From Datura wrightii (Eukaryota > Streptophyta > Magnoliopsida > Solanales > Solanaceae): 64,000 nt of DNA. The DNA is taken from the NCBI GenBank assembly GCA_035772735.1, contig JASDFA010000020.1:105862001-105926000 (forward strand). The letters run 5' to 3'. Position numbers and translations under genes: made by a program. The notes below the pieces were generated by a model. That model did not search any database. It saw only the letters and a list, made by a program, of their open reading frames with translations, and was not told where the DNA came from. This document shows, piece by piece, positions 1 through 12,371 of the stretch (positions are counted from its first letter, which is position 1; each line of letters opens with the position of its first letter).

Positions 1-204
1 TAGGGGTAGAGACTGAAAATGGTTTTGAGAGGACTTTTGGACTGATTTCAAACTGAAAAGCTACATAAGGATTCACAAATGATAATGTGTCTCCTTGATC
101 TATTAGGGCATATACATCTAGATGGAAAAGACGTAACATACCCGTGACCACGTCAGATAAGTTCTCCTGATCCTGATGAGAGGACAAAGCATAAAAATGG
201 TTTT
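1..204 (-). pseudogene. TkA gag C-terminus and protease N-terminus (fragment)
   Basis: On the minus strand the translation gives the end of gag (motif NHFYALSSHQDQE) followed by the retropepsin region FHLDVYALIDQGDTLSF and a PFSVSTP-type downstream motif cut by the window edge. The usual active site in this family is LLDPGATLSF. Here it reads LIDQGDTLSF, so the Asp is kept but the Gly-Ala pair is altered, and the enzyme is probably dead. The equivalent stretch in TkB lies at 11580-11800. The fragment is separated from the upstream gag by the foreign insert at 205-643. Confidence 0.75.
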
Positions 205-643
205 GGCGCTTAGTAGATCTGTTCCACCCAAAATAGGAATGGGCTAGGGTTATGAACTTATAATCTGATGATCGAGTCGATTCCATGATTATAAGTTCAT
301 TCCATTCCGAACCAGGCCAGAATAGGGTTATATACATTCTCATTATGAGAAGGGGTCATTCGGGCCTATCTAAATAGATACTATGTTTACATATGGATCC
401 CTACATCGTTACATTCCGTTTAGGATTAGGAATACGCGTAATCGGACCTGCTTTTTACATATCTCTATTGGGACCCTATTCACCTCTTTGAGTGAATCGA
501 GAAATAGGTTTGATTGTCCATCTATTTGATATATATCAGGCATTACATTCTCCGAATAATTCAAATCGAAGCAATTGGATGTCCAACTCGGGCCTATATG
601 ACATGACCGATCAATAGATCCACCTTTGTCATATATTCCATAC
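205..643. other. Foreign insert in gag, possibly organelle-derived
   Basis: Aligning TkA gag with TkB (11555-11590) shows that about 439 bp here have no counterpart: the TkA gag linker stops at about 643 and resumes at about 204. The insert differs in character from the retroelement and contains an inverted repeat, TGAACTTATAATC / GATTATAAGTTCA (about 253-298). Such a stem-loop is typical of plastid 3' transcript ends and spacers. A 78-codon open frame lies on the minus strand (409-645) but matches no protein I can name. I suspect a plastid-derived (NUPT) filler, from memory of plastid spacer sequence. The insertion is well supported; the origin is not. Confidence 0.5.
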
Positions 644-1748
644 ATCCATACCTAAAGTAGTCCCCTGCTAAGTTGGACGACCTGCTGGGGATGTTGAAGT
701 AGATTGATTTTTCCCCTGTCCTGCTGATGGACACTCTTTAAACCTATGACCCAGCTGCCACATACAAAGAAACCCTCTTTGCCCATGCGGTATTCACCTG
801 GATGGTTCCTTCCACACTTAGGACAAGCTGGGTAATGGTTTATGGAATTGTAACTCTGGGACTGAGAGCCGGATGCTCCACTCTTTCGATTCTTGTGAGA
901 CCGAAAAGAAGGGGCACTGGCTGATATGGGTGTTGCAGTCCTCTATTGCTGCTACTATAGGTGACTACTATCGTCGAATCTCTGGTGGCCATAATTCGAC
1001 TAACCTGTTCTAGCCCTCTTGTTCTCCCCCTCCAGTCCTTCATCTTCTCTACCTCAATCTGCTGGGCATGAATGATGAGGCTAGAGAGGTCAATGTCCTT
1101 GATGAGCATTGCAGTTCTACACTCCTTAAGTACCAAATTTGATACTCCATTGACGAATTTAAGCATGCGAGCCCTTGGCTCAACAACCATCTCTAGAGCA
1201 TACCTCGACAACCACGTGAACTCCAATGCATATTCCTCCACTTTTATGTTACCATGCCTCAAATTCATGAATTCGGTGTCCTTGGCCTCCCTCAATTCCA
1301 AAGGTAAGAATCTGTCTAGAAACATAGTAGTGAACTCATCCCACTCTACTGATCCTCCTTCTGTTGTCCTCCATTCCTTCCAATGGTTGTATCAAATATG
1401 AGCCACCCCTTTTAACTGGTAGGCAGCCAGATCAGCACTCTCTACGGAACTCATACCCATAATCCAGGTGATCTTCCGTATCTCATCTACAAACTCTTGT
1501 GGGTCCTCTCCCAACTTAGATCCATGAAAAGCTGGAGGGTTCATTTGGGTGATGTTCCGAACCCTAGAAACTGCTGCAGACCCCTTTACATTCATTGGAA
1601 TCACTTGTTGGTTCATTTGTTTGGTCACCGTCCGAGCCAATAGTTAATTCTACTAAGGACACTTGATCATCCTGAGAGGCTGCAGGAGCTGGTGGGCAGG
1701 TCGGTTGGCATTGCCAGTCCTCCTTCCATTTCCTCATTTTGGAGGCAT
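644..1748 (-). pseudogene. TkA gag
   Basis: Gag-like structural protein of a Ty3/gypsy element. The start is the ATG complementary to 1746-1748 (MPPK, the usual start in these elements). The retrotransposon gag domain is spread over two frames: 1640-1392 (NPPAFHGSKLGEDPQEFVDE region) and 1325-840 (FLDRFLPLELREAK and EYALEFTWLSRYALEMV). Near 830-720 there is a zinc-knuckle stretch, CPKCGRNHPG, followed by a second damaged knuckle (FFVCGSWVIGLK). Stop codons separate the pieces. The protein would have packaged the element RNA. The C-terminal linker is interrupted by the insert at 205-643. Confidence 0.8.
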
Positions 1749-1944
1749 ATTTTCACTTAAACGAATAGAGAATGAGTTAAGACGACATTTTCAAAATTAA
1801 ACTCAACGCACGATAAGGAGTATGGACAAAATGGAGTTTTTCTAATAACATCTTGTAGCCTCCCCATCATAAGTGTGGCACACTTCACACCCATGAAAAG
1901 GACTCTACTTGACGCGACTTTCAGATATCCTAGGATACTATAAA

Positions 1945-1962
1945 CCTAGTGTTATGATACCA
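1945..1962 (-). other. Primer binding site of TkA (tRNA-iMet-like)
   Basis: Next to the LTR edge the minus strand reads TGGTATCA, matching the start of the plant initiator tRNA-Met complement (TGGTATCAGAGC). Beyond that the match decays. Confidence 0.6.
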
Positions 1963-1966
1963 ATTT

Positions 1967-3936
1967 TGTCACAATTCGAGTCTTCACCCTAGACGGGACA
2001 CGGTTCTTGGAGCCACAAGTGACCCCAAGCGAACCCATGGTCTATCATCACACTGGTAACTAAGTTAGCATATGTGGAAGCTAGGAAAAATAAATATCCA
2101 AATAAAACTATTTTGGAAATAGTAAACATAACTATAAAGAATGCTGAACGTCTGTGTCTGAAAGCCAACTATTAACCGATGAGTTGCTGGGACAAGCCCC
2201 CAACTAGTTCTAAAAATATGACTAAGTAATGAACTAACTGAAAAGAAAACATCATCCTGGGATGATGAAGACTCACCAATAGGACTGCTTTTGGAATCGT
2301 TGGGAGGAACTATTAACGATGCTGAGATTGGGAACCTGCGCCTATATCATAATATGGTACAACATGAGAAGTATGCGTCAGTGCTTTGAATATACTGAGT
2401 AAGTGAGATATACATAAAGCATGGAAAAAAAGAAATGAACTGAAATAACAACAAATGGCCAACTGATATTGAATATTGGTAGTAGCTGAGCTATAACTGT
2501 GTTGAGGTCAAAATAGACCTTAACTGATGGTCATAAACATGATTGAAATTGAGTGACTGAACTAAGCTGAACTGAACTGTACTAACAAGTGGGACAGTCT
2601 ATAACCGACATCCAACCATGTGAGCTAGACGTGGAGTCTGATATATACACCCCATTGGAGAAAAACTATTATACCTTGCTAGGGTATAGTGGATAGGCTG
2701 GTTGATCATAAGTCTGGGGCCCGTTGAGCCAATGACCAATGGTGGCGACGTAGTTCTTGAAACCTAGGGGCACTGGAACCCTGATCCGCTTAGTGCTAAG
2801 TACTAGTCTTACTAGATAGTCCTAACTTGACTACTAAACTGGCAGCTCAAAGCTGTAGTCCCAGACTAAGTCAGGATCATTTATCTGGAAGTAACCTGAG
2901 AGTTAGTACGACCGAATAATTGAAACTAGAGTTCTAAGATTGGTCAGAGCTGCTTACCCAGAAGTATCGTAACCTTCTAGATAACTAACTTATAACTGAA
3001 GCTAGGGAGTATTACTGAACTGAACTCCTCAAAATTTAACTAAGTATCATCAAACTGATCAACTGACATACTGAAAGATACCGTAAAAGGCTAATTTCTA
3101 ACTGAGACTAAACTAGCATTCGAATCGATTGCGAACTCACATATTGATCACAACATGAGAAATTCGAAAACTAAGAAAGTCATACAACATTTGTATTTAG
3201 AAAATTATGCAAGACCTAGATTACTGCACTCATAGAATTAGGGCTAAAATAATATTTCATTATGAAAGAACAACATGCTTGCTAAATAGTGAAAAATTTT
3301 CAAGAATCCATAAGAATTACGATCCACAAGAATATTCATAATCTAACTTAAGCTAACCCTATTTTCTGACATTCAGTGCTAAGACTGATGATGAATTATA
3401 GAAAGGTTTTGGGGTACAAGGGAAGAGCTATTCGCTTGTTGAATTTCCACATACCTGGAGTCAAATTCCCTAGGAAGAACTCGGAGAATCTAAGAAGAAA
3501 ACTTGAAAGCCCTAGCTTGCTCTGAGAGAACTATTTGAGTAGATCGTACTTCTGCTATCTGGTTTTTGGAAGGAATGAGGGAGAGGTTTGACTATACCAC
3601 TAAAATACCTCCTGAAAACACCCTAAAAGACATAGTTTAGAAGTTAAGCCAGTAGGATTTCATGAAATTACCACTGAAACACTTAATGGAAATTCTGCCT
3701 GATAGGTGGAATGACTCAACCTACAAGTCATACCATGGTCAGTCCGTACCACGTGTCATGGTTAGGGACTCTGCTCTAACTCAATCCTCTGATGTTTTCC
3801 ACGGATACCTCCTACGACTCGTACCTAAATCATACAATTGGTGTTACGACTCGTAACTTAATCCTGAGCCTGCATCTAATCTTTCCAACGACTTTTAAAT
3901 TTCCAAGCTAGTCTTAGGAAGTTATGGGGTGTTACA
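1967..3936 (-). repeat. 5' LTR of TkA
   Basis: On the minus strand the LTR starts TGTAACACCCC and ends in a TGACA-type terminus beside the primer site. This matches the TkB LTR ends (TGTAAC...TGACA). Length is 1,970 bp. It contains the family's GACTCGT-type motifs near its start (around 3740-3860) and no coding potential. The 5 bp beyond it, AGAAC (3937-3941), would be the target duplication; the partner lies outside the window. Confidence 0.8.
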
Positions 3937-5479
3937 AGAACAATGTTAGAATTTATGTCCATCATAAACTATTGTCATCAATTTTGATAGAAATTGAACT
4001 TTTAGCATTCTTGGAATCGAATTAGAGCATTATAGATTTTATTTCACTAACAAAATTATTACAGTTCTTGTTGTATTAACGCAATAATGTTACATCAAAA
4101 TCAGAAATTATAACAGCCTTTTTTTGCAATAAATATAGGTAGAAGATTAGTTCAATAGGTCACGATATGTAAAAATAATACCCAAAAAATGTATAAAATG
4201 TCTGTACATACCTTCAAACATATCTTAATTCCTCAATATCATCTGCATCTTAATTAGTAACCAACCTTCTATATTTCAAATACCACATCAGAGGAAGGAG
4301 CTTTCCAGTATGGCCTTCGACAACCAAAAAAAACACCAATCAATTAAGGAAGTTGAAATTTAGAGGAGTGTAAAAAATGGACGCTAAAGAGTTATAAAGC
4401 AAAACGTACATTTGTTTTACATAGAACATAGATGGACTTTTTGTACATTGTTGAAATGATACATAGATAAAGGGAGTTATTATATCTTAGCCAGAGGTAG
4501 GAAATACAGGAACTACAACAAGTTATCATATAAAAATATCTACAGGAATGAAGGATGAACACCAGGAGCAATCATGGGGAAAATTTATTAAAGTTATTTC
4601 CTTGTAATCAATTATTTTTGTATTACATGCAGATGGACTAACCTTCTATGCCATAATCTCTTGATCATCGAAACTTTTTCTTCCTTACTAGTGGCAAAAA
4701 GTTGTTCAATAATTAACTACTCCTACAGTATAATAATACACTAAGACACATTAAAATTTAAATTTTCAAAATCATAGAAGTACTTCAAGTATTTATACAG
4801 TAGATTCGATTCAACCATCTAAAATTTCATTTTAAACTTTAGGAATTCTATTGTGATGTTATTAAGTTTTAGTCTGATTTTCAACCTTCCAGATAATCGA
4901 AAGATACAATAAAGATAAAGTGTACAATATGGTCATATAACATACACTTACATACATGTAGATCATTATGAGAACTTTACTTAGGTCACCTGCTTACTTT
5001 TCCACAAAAATAATTAGATTGGACTTACAAATTTCTCTTTTACTTTTGATCTTGTGTCAACCTTGTTTCGATCGATCACATATCAAGATGTTATATGTTG
5101 ATAATTGGATGAAAATTTCTTGCACCTTGTGCAAAAATTCTTTCATAATTGCCTTGGAAACAAATTTAGACAGCCATAATGAAGAATCAATATGGAAAAT
5201 ACACAATAATAGGTTGTGCAGATTTCAAGAGTTGCACAAAATTAAATGATGTCTAAGAAAATGTATAGAAAATCTCAAATTTGAAATCGATGTGGTAGCT
5301 GACTCATGAACAAGAAAAAATCCTAAGCGACTCTCCTCTCTAGGAAAATTTCTTAGAAGCCATCAATAGCTTCAAGATAAGGGAGAAACAAACCCTAAAA
5401 CTGCATATGCATCATTACTGCATGCCACAACATATACGCTCACTGCATTTGCAAATATAATATTAAAATTGATCACCTT
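3937..5479. other. AT-rich stretch without recognisable feature
   Basis: Between the TkA LTR and the DUF4283 pseudogene the sequence is AT-rich. It has only short open frames, such as 4968-5249 (93 codons), none with a domain I recognise. No LTR ends, terminal inverted repeats or target duplications are evident. It may be the genomic DNA into which the elements inserted. Confidence 0.5.
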
Positions 5480-7318
5480 CATCAATGAAGAGCCTACAAT
5501 CACATGGGCTTCATCTTAATTTGGTAACTTCACAATTAAAGAAGGTTTACAATGTGCATTGATTGCAAAGTTCTCTTATGGGATGCTAGGCATAAAGGAA
5601 TTATGCAAACTGATTCCATAACAATTAAATATTAAAGGCGAGTGCAATATATATAGGATTACTTTCTTATCGGCATGTACTACTTTGTTTTACTTAGGAT
5701 GAAGGTTTGGTGAAGATTATTCCAAGTTAGATAGCCATTCACTAAATTTCAAAGGTGAGATCTTTAATTTTAGAATTCAAAGGTGGAATCCATGGTTTAA
5801 TCCAAAGGAAAGACATCAATAGCACTTTCTTGAATTTCCTTTGCTGGTTTATCCCCAATTTCTTTGCGGCAAAGTCACTTTATTCTACACTGAGTTCTAT
5901 TTGTCTCCCAATTGGCGTTGACAATGACAACAACTAGTAAAACTCATCCAAGTATTGCAAGAGTGAAGGTTGAAGTTGAGTTATTAAAAGAACACTCACA
6001 ATGAATAAGGATTTCTGGTGTTGACGAGAATACTGGAAAAACTCAATTTTTTTGGGCAAAAAAGTAGATATGATTATTTTCTGAAATATTATTGAAGTTG
6101 TAAACATCAAGGTCATGAAAATGTTGTTTCTCAACTCAATCAGGAGGAATTGCTTCAAAAACATGTTATGGGTGAACAAAAATTCAAGGAGTGAAACATC
6201 AAGAAAACCTCAAGGATCTCTTAAATTCTAAAGGTGGCCTAAAAACTGGTGTGACAACTTATTCTACTAATATGGAGGTTGTAGATAATGATGTTGCTTC
6301 TATTAGGAATAACCAAAACACAAAATCTGGTGACAATAAACAAAATTTATCTATTAATGAATCTGCTATACAGGGCCGAAAAAATTATGAACATGGTAAT
6401 ATTCTTGAAAAAAAATAATGCACTAGTGTAAAACACTATCTTAGATCTGGTGGTGAACAAATTTTGCATAAATTCCAATCTCTAATTGAAAGTACCTCAG
6501 GGAAGTGAGAAATCTAATGCTACATATGCTAGAAAATTAGAGTGTATATTTTGAAGCTATAGGGGATTGCCAATGTTATCAGTTGGCTATGTTACTGTTG
6601 GGCATGCTAATGAACAAGGACCAATTCTGAATCCAGTATATGTTGATAATATTACTCAATTGAAAATACAACTAGTGATTCTATAGAGGGTTTGATAAGA
6701 AATCCTCTCAAAGTTAAATTCAAGGTTGCTAAAGATAATATAGAGGAAGAGTGGACTGTTGTGATGAGGAATAAACATGGCGGTATAAGGATTTGATCTC
6801 CAATTAATAGGAGTCTGAAGGTTGTGCAAAAAATAATCTAAAATACATATGATGCATTATCACACGAAGAATCTAGTACAATGGATATTTTCATTCAATA
6901 ACATGCTCTAGGTCATCAAGATGTGACATTAAACGTAGAGCAAACTGCTCTTTATCAATCTACACCAACTATGATTAATGAAAAGGATCCTAAACAATCT
7001 GAGAATGAGAAAAATATCCAAACAGTGGTCTTGCAACAAAAGGAGAAATATATGAATGGAAAAAAAGTGAGAATTCTCTAGTTGTCATTGGGGATGTCGC
7101 TATAGATGACTCTTCTAAGAAGCTATGATGTTGCCTATGATCCAAAGATTGTGGCAGAGGTTACTACTACTGGAATTAATTATCAGCATACTCAACTTAC
7201 TGAAGGTAAATTTGGATTGTCCATGGTTGATATGAATCGCAAACATAGTGCAATTGATGACTTAATTGGAAATTCTCCAGTTGCGAGCCTAATTCGCATT
7301 AAATTTTATGTTGAATAG
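5480..7318 (+). pseudogene. DUF4283 / CCHC zinc-knuckle protein pseudogene (LINE ORF1-like)
   Basis: Pieces in different frames line up with the DUF4283 family, which occurs in plants as LINE ORF1-type proteins and as stand-alone copies. In order: FSYGMLGIKELCKLIP and IKGECNIYRITFLSA (about 5565-5680), RIQRWNPWFNPKE (about 5770), PNFFAAKSLYSTLSSICLP (about 5850), IARVKVEVELLKEHS (about 5950), then a damaged zinc knuckle CKHQGHENVV (about 6105). A low-complexity tail follows (6191-6418 and 7106-7318). The CCHC knuckle lacks its last Cys and stops occur throughout. No endonuclease or reverse transcriptase follows, so it is either a 5' LINE fragment or a dead stand-alone gene. Confidence 0.6.
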
Positions 7319-8036
7319 CCTATTTGACAAAAAAAGAGAAAAAAAGTAAAGTTGATAGGTCAGGTAAAAGTCTCTCCGAACAATGTTAATATGCTAATTA
7401 TTTGTCTTCTATTAAGACTGATAGTTTTTAGATCATCTAATGTGAGGTCACAATCAACAGCTGGAAAGTTATACTAGAATAAAATAATTCTCTTTTTGGT
7501 TAAGTAAGAAGACGACTCTCTCACCAATTTCACTGCAATCCAGGTGGAGAATTCATACTAGGAATCTAGTATATTGATGGTTTCACATCCTGTTCTTTGG
7601 GTTTCTCATCCTTCATGATTTTCTTTTCACTAACTTAATAAGTTACAACAACATGATCACAATTCAACTCATATATCACTACATTGAGAAATATAAGACT
7701 CTATGATCCAAATAATGCATTATACAAATGTTAGAGTAAATGTTATTTTTCCAACTCCATTAAATCCTATTTATAAAGAATGGCCAATACTATTCAGTTG
7801 TACTATGTTACTAATGGATCTGAAATTTGAAGTTTACCTTCATTCTTCTGTACACAAAAAAGTTTACCCATGACGTTCCCCTAGTCTATCATTCTTTTTC
7901 TTTCTTAATCCTTCTAATTATTACTTTGTATTTCCCCACTAGGTACTAGGTATAGTGATTCATCATTTACACTAACCTTTTCAACAAAAATATCATTTCA
8001 ATAAATATAATAAATGGAATAAGATGAACTAATGGG
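7319..8036. other. AT-rich stretch without recognisable feature
   Basis: No open frame or domain recognised up to the TkB 5' LTR. The last five bases (8032-8036, ATGGG) would be the left copy of the TkB target duplication. The right copy is not seen because the TkB 3' end is truncated. Confidence 0.5.
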
Positions 8037-10267
8037 TGTAACACCCCAGAACTCCCTAGGACTAAGCTATAGATTTAAAACATGATCATGCAGAAATCTG
8101 GGAAAAAGATCATAATACGAGTTACAGTACGACTCATACATTGGAGGTATGGATCATACCTAGACTCGTAATTGGAGGATGGAGAAGAGAAGTGAATAAA
8201 GTAGGAGGAACCACGACCTCAAGTTAAGACTCGTAATATCCTAGTACGGATTGTACTGACCAGTCGTGGAATAATTCAAAGGTTTAGTTAGGAAAATTCA
8301 AGATAACCACGAGTCATGGTATGACTCGTGGTACAACGGCATGACTCGTATGACGAGTCGTGAGAGAGATCATAGGAGGACTCAGGATCTAACTATGGAT
8401 CATAACACGAGTCATAGGATGCTAATGTGAGTCATAATAGGCATCCGTGGAAAATTTTAGAGACATGGTTTGGAGAAGAGTCACTAACTATGGGTGGTGG
8501 TATGAATCATAGTATCTTGGTACGACTCGTAGGTTGAGTCACACCACCTGATGGACAGAAATTTTATTAAAGGTTCCAGGTTATTTTTGTAAAACCCTAT
8601 CACCTTAACTCTTAAACCACATCGTATTAGGATTATTTAGGAGGTATTTTAGAGGAATAGTCGATTCTTCTCCCTCATTCTTTTCAAAACCATCCAGAAG
8701 AAGTCACGAAGTACTCAGACTGTTCTCTCATAGAAAAAGCTAGGGCTTATAGATTCCTTCTCAAATTCTCAAGATTCTTCCAAGAGTTTTACTCCAGGTT
8801 TATGGGATTTCAATAAGGGAATTTCTCTTCCCTTGTTCCCCAAAACCCTTAAAGATATTCTATCAATTCTACTCTCTTAAAGATCAAAATTAGAGTTATG
8901 CTTTAGTTAGATTATGATCTTCCTTCTTGTGATGATTCTTGTAAATTCCTAAAGGTTAATACTAGTTATAATTCATGGTAATTTCTTTCCATGAGATATG
9001 TGTTTTAGACCTAATCTTTGTGTATGATTGAAAGAGTCTTGCATAATTGTCCAGATATGAATATTTCTTGATTCTGATACTTCTTTTAATCATCATGATA
9101 GTAAAGTTATGTGAACAATAGTTAGCTTATTACTTGTTCAATCTCAGTTAGTGCTTAGCTTTCTCAGTGCCCTACAGAAATGCGATCTAATCAATTTGAC
9201 TACATTCAGTCTCTTGAGGAGTCCAATAAAACTCTGCCCAATTATCAGTTAGCAGGTTATTCTTTAGACGGTTACGGCGCTTAAGCAGCTTTAGCCATTC
9301 TTAGAACCCTTAGTTTCAGTTATCAGTTCCTGCAGACTCTCTAGTTACTTCCAGATAAGTATTCCTGACTTAAGTCGTGGGACATCAGATTCGAGTTATC
9401 AGCCTAGAAGTCGCAATTAGAAATTCCTATGGGAGTAGGACTTAACATGGAGCAGGACGGGTTTCAGCACACCCAGGTTCCAAAAACAACATTGCCTTCG
9501 TAGGTTATTAGCCCTAACGGCCCTCAGACAGTGATTACACTAACCATGTCTTTATACCCTAGCAAGGTATATTAGGTCCTATCGATGGGGCGTATACATC
9601 GAACCCTATGTTTCGCTCACATGGTTATATATCGATTAATACTCTCCCATTTATTAATTCAGCTCAGTACAGTTTTAGTTTTGGTTCTGCTTAGTTTATT
9701 CAAATTACAGAATATAGTTAAAATCCTCAGTTTGTATCTGCATTACACTGTTACTGTTATAATCAGTCTCTAGTAGTTTAGTTGGGTATTTCTACTATTT
9801 ATACTCACATCTCGCATACTCGGTATATTCAAAGTACTGGTGCATATTTCCATGATGTATCATATTATAATACATGTGCAGGTTCTCAATCATAGCATCG
9901 ACAGTAGTTCACTTTTTGCAACATCAGCGGCAGTCCTTTTGATGAGTCATCATCTTCCGAGGATGAGAGTATCTTTACAATTTAGTTTGCTTTTATGTTA
10001 GATTTTAAAGTTAGTTGGGGGCGTGTCCCAGCAACTCGTCAATTCTATAGATGGCTTTAAGACAAAGTACTTTTTCAGTATTTTTTTGCAGTTGTTGCAT
10101 AAATTTCAGTATCTTATCAGACAAAGTTTATCTAGTAATGTTTTCACAACTTCCGCTTATGTTTTAAATTCAGTTCATCGGTGTGATGTTAGGCCATGGG
10201 TTATCTTGGGGTCATTTATAGCTCCAAGTACCGTGTCACGTCTAGGGTGTAGGCTTGGGTCATGACA
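8037..10267 (+). repeat. 5' LTR of TkB
   Basis: 2,231-bp LTR starting TGTAACACCCC and ending CATGACA directly before the primer site. Its first 500 bp are rich in GACTCGT/ACGAGTC heptamers. It matches the 3' LTR at 21512-26550 along its whole length with many substitutions, so the insertion is old. LTRs hold the promoter and polyadenylation signals. No coding sequence. Confidence 0.9.
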
Positions 10268-10271
10268 AACT

Positions 10272-10283
10272 TGGTTCCACAGC
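10272..10283 (+). other. Primer binding site of TkB (decayed tRNA-iMet-like)
   Basis: TGGTTCCACAGC follows the LTR by 4 bp; the canonical iMet site is TGGTATCAGAGC (three mismatches). Its position and the downstream CACTAGG support the call. Confidence 0.6.
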
Positions 10284-10476
10284 ACTAGGTTTAGAGTAAT
10301 CCTAGGATGTACAAAAGTCGCATCGAGTAGAGTCCTTTTCATGGGTGTGAAGCGCGCCACAGATATGACGGGGAGGCTACAAGATATTGTTAGAAGTTTC
10401 CCCTTTTGTTCATGATCTTTATCGTGTATTTACCTAATTTCAAATGTCCCCCTAATCCGTACTCTACTCTTTTCAA

Positions 10477-11640
10477 ATGATGAAGCCTCCGAAAAGAGAA
10501 AATGGAAGGAGAATTGGGAATGCTAACTGGCCAGCTCCACCAGCTCCCGCAATCCCTCAGGACGGTTAGGTGTCCCCCACAGAGTTTCGAGCAGTGATTC
10601 AAATGCTAGCTCAGGTCATGACAAGTTAGGTCAACCAATAGGTGATATCGGTCAATAGTAATGGGTTCGCAGTTGCAGCCAAGGTTCGGGATTTCACACG
10701 GATGAACCCTCTGATATTTCATGGGTCTAACATTGATGAGGACCCATAGGAGTTTGTTGATGAGGTACAGAATATCACCCAAATTATAAGTGTCACCGCT
10801 ATAGAGAGTGTCGATCTGGTACAAACAATGGGAGGAAGGAAGGCCCAATGGAGTAGGTCTGGTAGAATGGGATGAGTTCACTACGACTTTTCTGGACAAG
10901 TACTTTCCCTGGGAGTTAAGGGAAGCAAAGGCTGCTGAATTCATAAACTTAAGGGAAAACAACATGTCAATAGAGAAGTATGCGTTGGAGTTCACTCAGC
11001 TGTAGAGATACGCTCCAGAAATTGTTGCTGAGCTAAGGGCTCATATGCTCAAGTTCGTGAATGGAGTTTTGGATTTGGTTCGTAAAGAATGTAGAACTGT
11101 GATACTTATCAAGGAAATTGACCTCTCTAGCCTCATCATTCATGCACAATAGATAGAGGTGGATAAGTTCAAGGAGATTGAGAGGGAGAACAAATGGGCG
11201 AGAACAGGCCAGTTTGAGTATGACCAGCAGAGGTCAGGCGGTAGTAGTCACCTGCAGTAGCAGCAGAAACCTCTAGTACCTTCATCAACCAGTACCCCTT
11301 ATTTCCGATCCCGTAAAGACCGAAAGGGTGGAGCATTAGTCTCCCAATCCCAAAGTTACATCTCCAGCAACCGCACATTTCTAGCCTACCCCAAGTGAGA
11401 CAAGAACCACCCTGGGGCGTGCCATATAGGCAAGGAGGGTTGTTTTGGTTGTGGCTAGCTAGGTCACAGATTGAGCGATCCACCATCAATAGGACGGGGA
11501 TAGGCACAATCTACTACCTCAGTAGCCACGACAGGTCTTCCAGCTCAATAGGGAACTACTTCAGGTATGGGTGGCGGTCAGTGCCAAAACCATTTTTATG
11601 CTTTGTCTTCTCATCAGGATCATGAGAACTCACATGATGT
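10477..11640 (+). pseudogene. TkB gag
   Basis: Starts at the ATG at 10477 (MMKPPKREN, basic N-terminus). The gag domain follows, with FTRMNPLIFHGSNIDEDP (about 10695) and, in the open stretch 10808-11005, WDEFTTTFLDKYFPWELREA and EKYALEFTQL. It continues past a stop with LRAHMLKFVNGVLDLV. A zinc-knuckle region lies at about 11380-11480 (KNHPGACHIGKEGCFGCG) with its first Cys pair damaged by a stop. The end, NHFYALSSHQDHEN (about 11585), leads into the protease. Several in-frame stops (for example at 10568, 10750 and 11003) show that it is not translatable. Confidence 0.85.
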
Positions 11641-12322
11641 GGTTACTAGTATGTTGCGCCTTTTCCATATTGATATGTATGTCTTGTTAGATCGAGGAGC
11701 GACACATTCCTTCGTGACTCCATATATTTATGTTCAATTTTGATATTACTCCAAAAGTCCTCTCAGAGCCATTCTCAGTTTCTACTCCAGTTGGTGAGTT
11801 TGTTAGAGCCAGTCGAGTTTATAGAAATTGCCTAGTCTCAATGTTGAGTAAAATTATTCTAGCTGATCTAGTAGAGCTAGACATATTCGACTTTGATCTT
11901 ATTCTTAACATGGATTGGTTACATTCCCGTTATGCCTCAGTTGACTATAGAATTAGCATCATCAGGTTTCAGTTTCCTAACGAGCCGATCTTAGAATGGA
12001 AGTGTAATGTTTCAGCGCATAAGGGTTGGTCTATTTCCTACCATAAGGCCAGTAAAATTCCATCTATCACTTGGTTAAGGTAAGGGATTCCAGCTCTGAG
12101 ACCCCAACTATTCAGTCAGTTCCAATTCTTAGCGAATTTCCCAACATCTTTCCCGAATATCTTCCAGAAGCCCCTCCCGAGTGGGAGATAGACTTCAGCA
12201 TAGACCTTTTTCTAGACACCCAGCCCATCTTACAGAATGGCGTCAGCTGAGGTTAAGGAGTTGAAGGAACAGTTGAAAGACCTTATAGATAAGGGCTTAT
12301 CAGACCCAACATCCCTTTATGG
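11641..12322 (+). pseudogene. TkB protease and N-terminal RT part
   Basis: Protease motif MLRLFHIDMYVLLDRGATHSF (about 11650-11710) keeps the Asp and Gly-Ala of the retropepsin active site (usual LLDPGATLSF). A frameshift then leads to an open stretch (11730-12083) with EPFSVSTPVGEF and DFDLILNMDWLHSRYASVDY, the second protease half. The RT connection (FPNIFPEYLPEAPPEWE, then LKEQLKDLIDKGL) runs to about 12320, where the EPRV block starts. Relative to TkC RT, about 160 bp of RT between the SPWG-like and LRSGY motifs are missing at the interruption. Confidence 0.82.
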
Positions 12323-12363
12323 GGATTGCGGATGCGGATGCCTTTGGCTTCCGTCTGAGTTTC

Positions 12364-12371
12364 TATTTATA
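12364..12371 (-). promoter_or_regulatory. EPRV promoter TATA box, left arm
   Basis: TATAAATA on the minus strand in the intergenic region downstream of the transactivator ORF, where caulimovirids keep their pregenomic RNA promoter. It points leftward out of the arm, antisense to TkB gag. Confidence 0.55.

Larger units (their letters stand above)
1..3936 (-). mobile_element. Tekay/Del-like Ty3/gypsy retrotransposon TkA, 5' part
   Basis: Minus-strand LTR retrotransposon entering from the left edge of the window. Reading right to left it shows a 5' LTR (3936-1967), a tRNA-iMet-like primer site, gag and the start of the protease. The rest of pol lies outside. Gag and protease resemble those of TkB at 10477-12080 closely enough to place both in one family. 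All frames carry stops, so the copy is dead. Family placement rests on the iMet-like primer site and gag/protease similarity; the chromodomain that defines the clade is seen only in TkB and TkD. Confidence 0.85.

Noticed and set aside
409..645. 78-codon minus-strand frame as a real gene
   Set aside because: It lies within the foreign insert in gag and matches no protein I know. The open frame alone is not evidence of coding.
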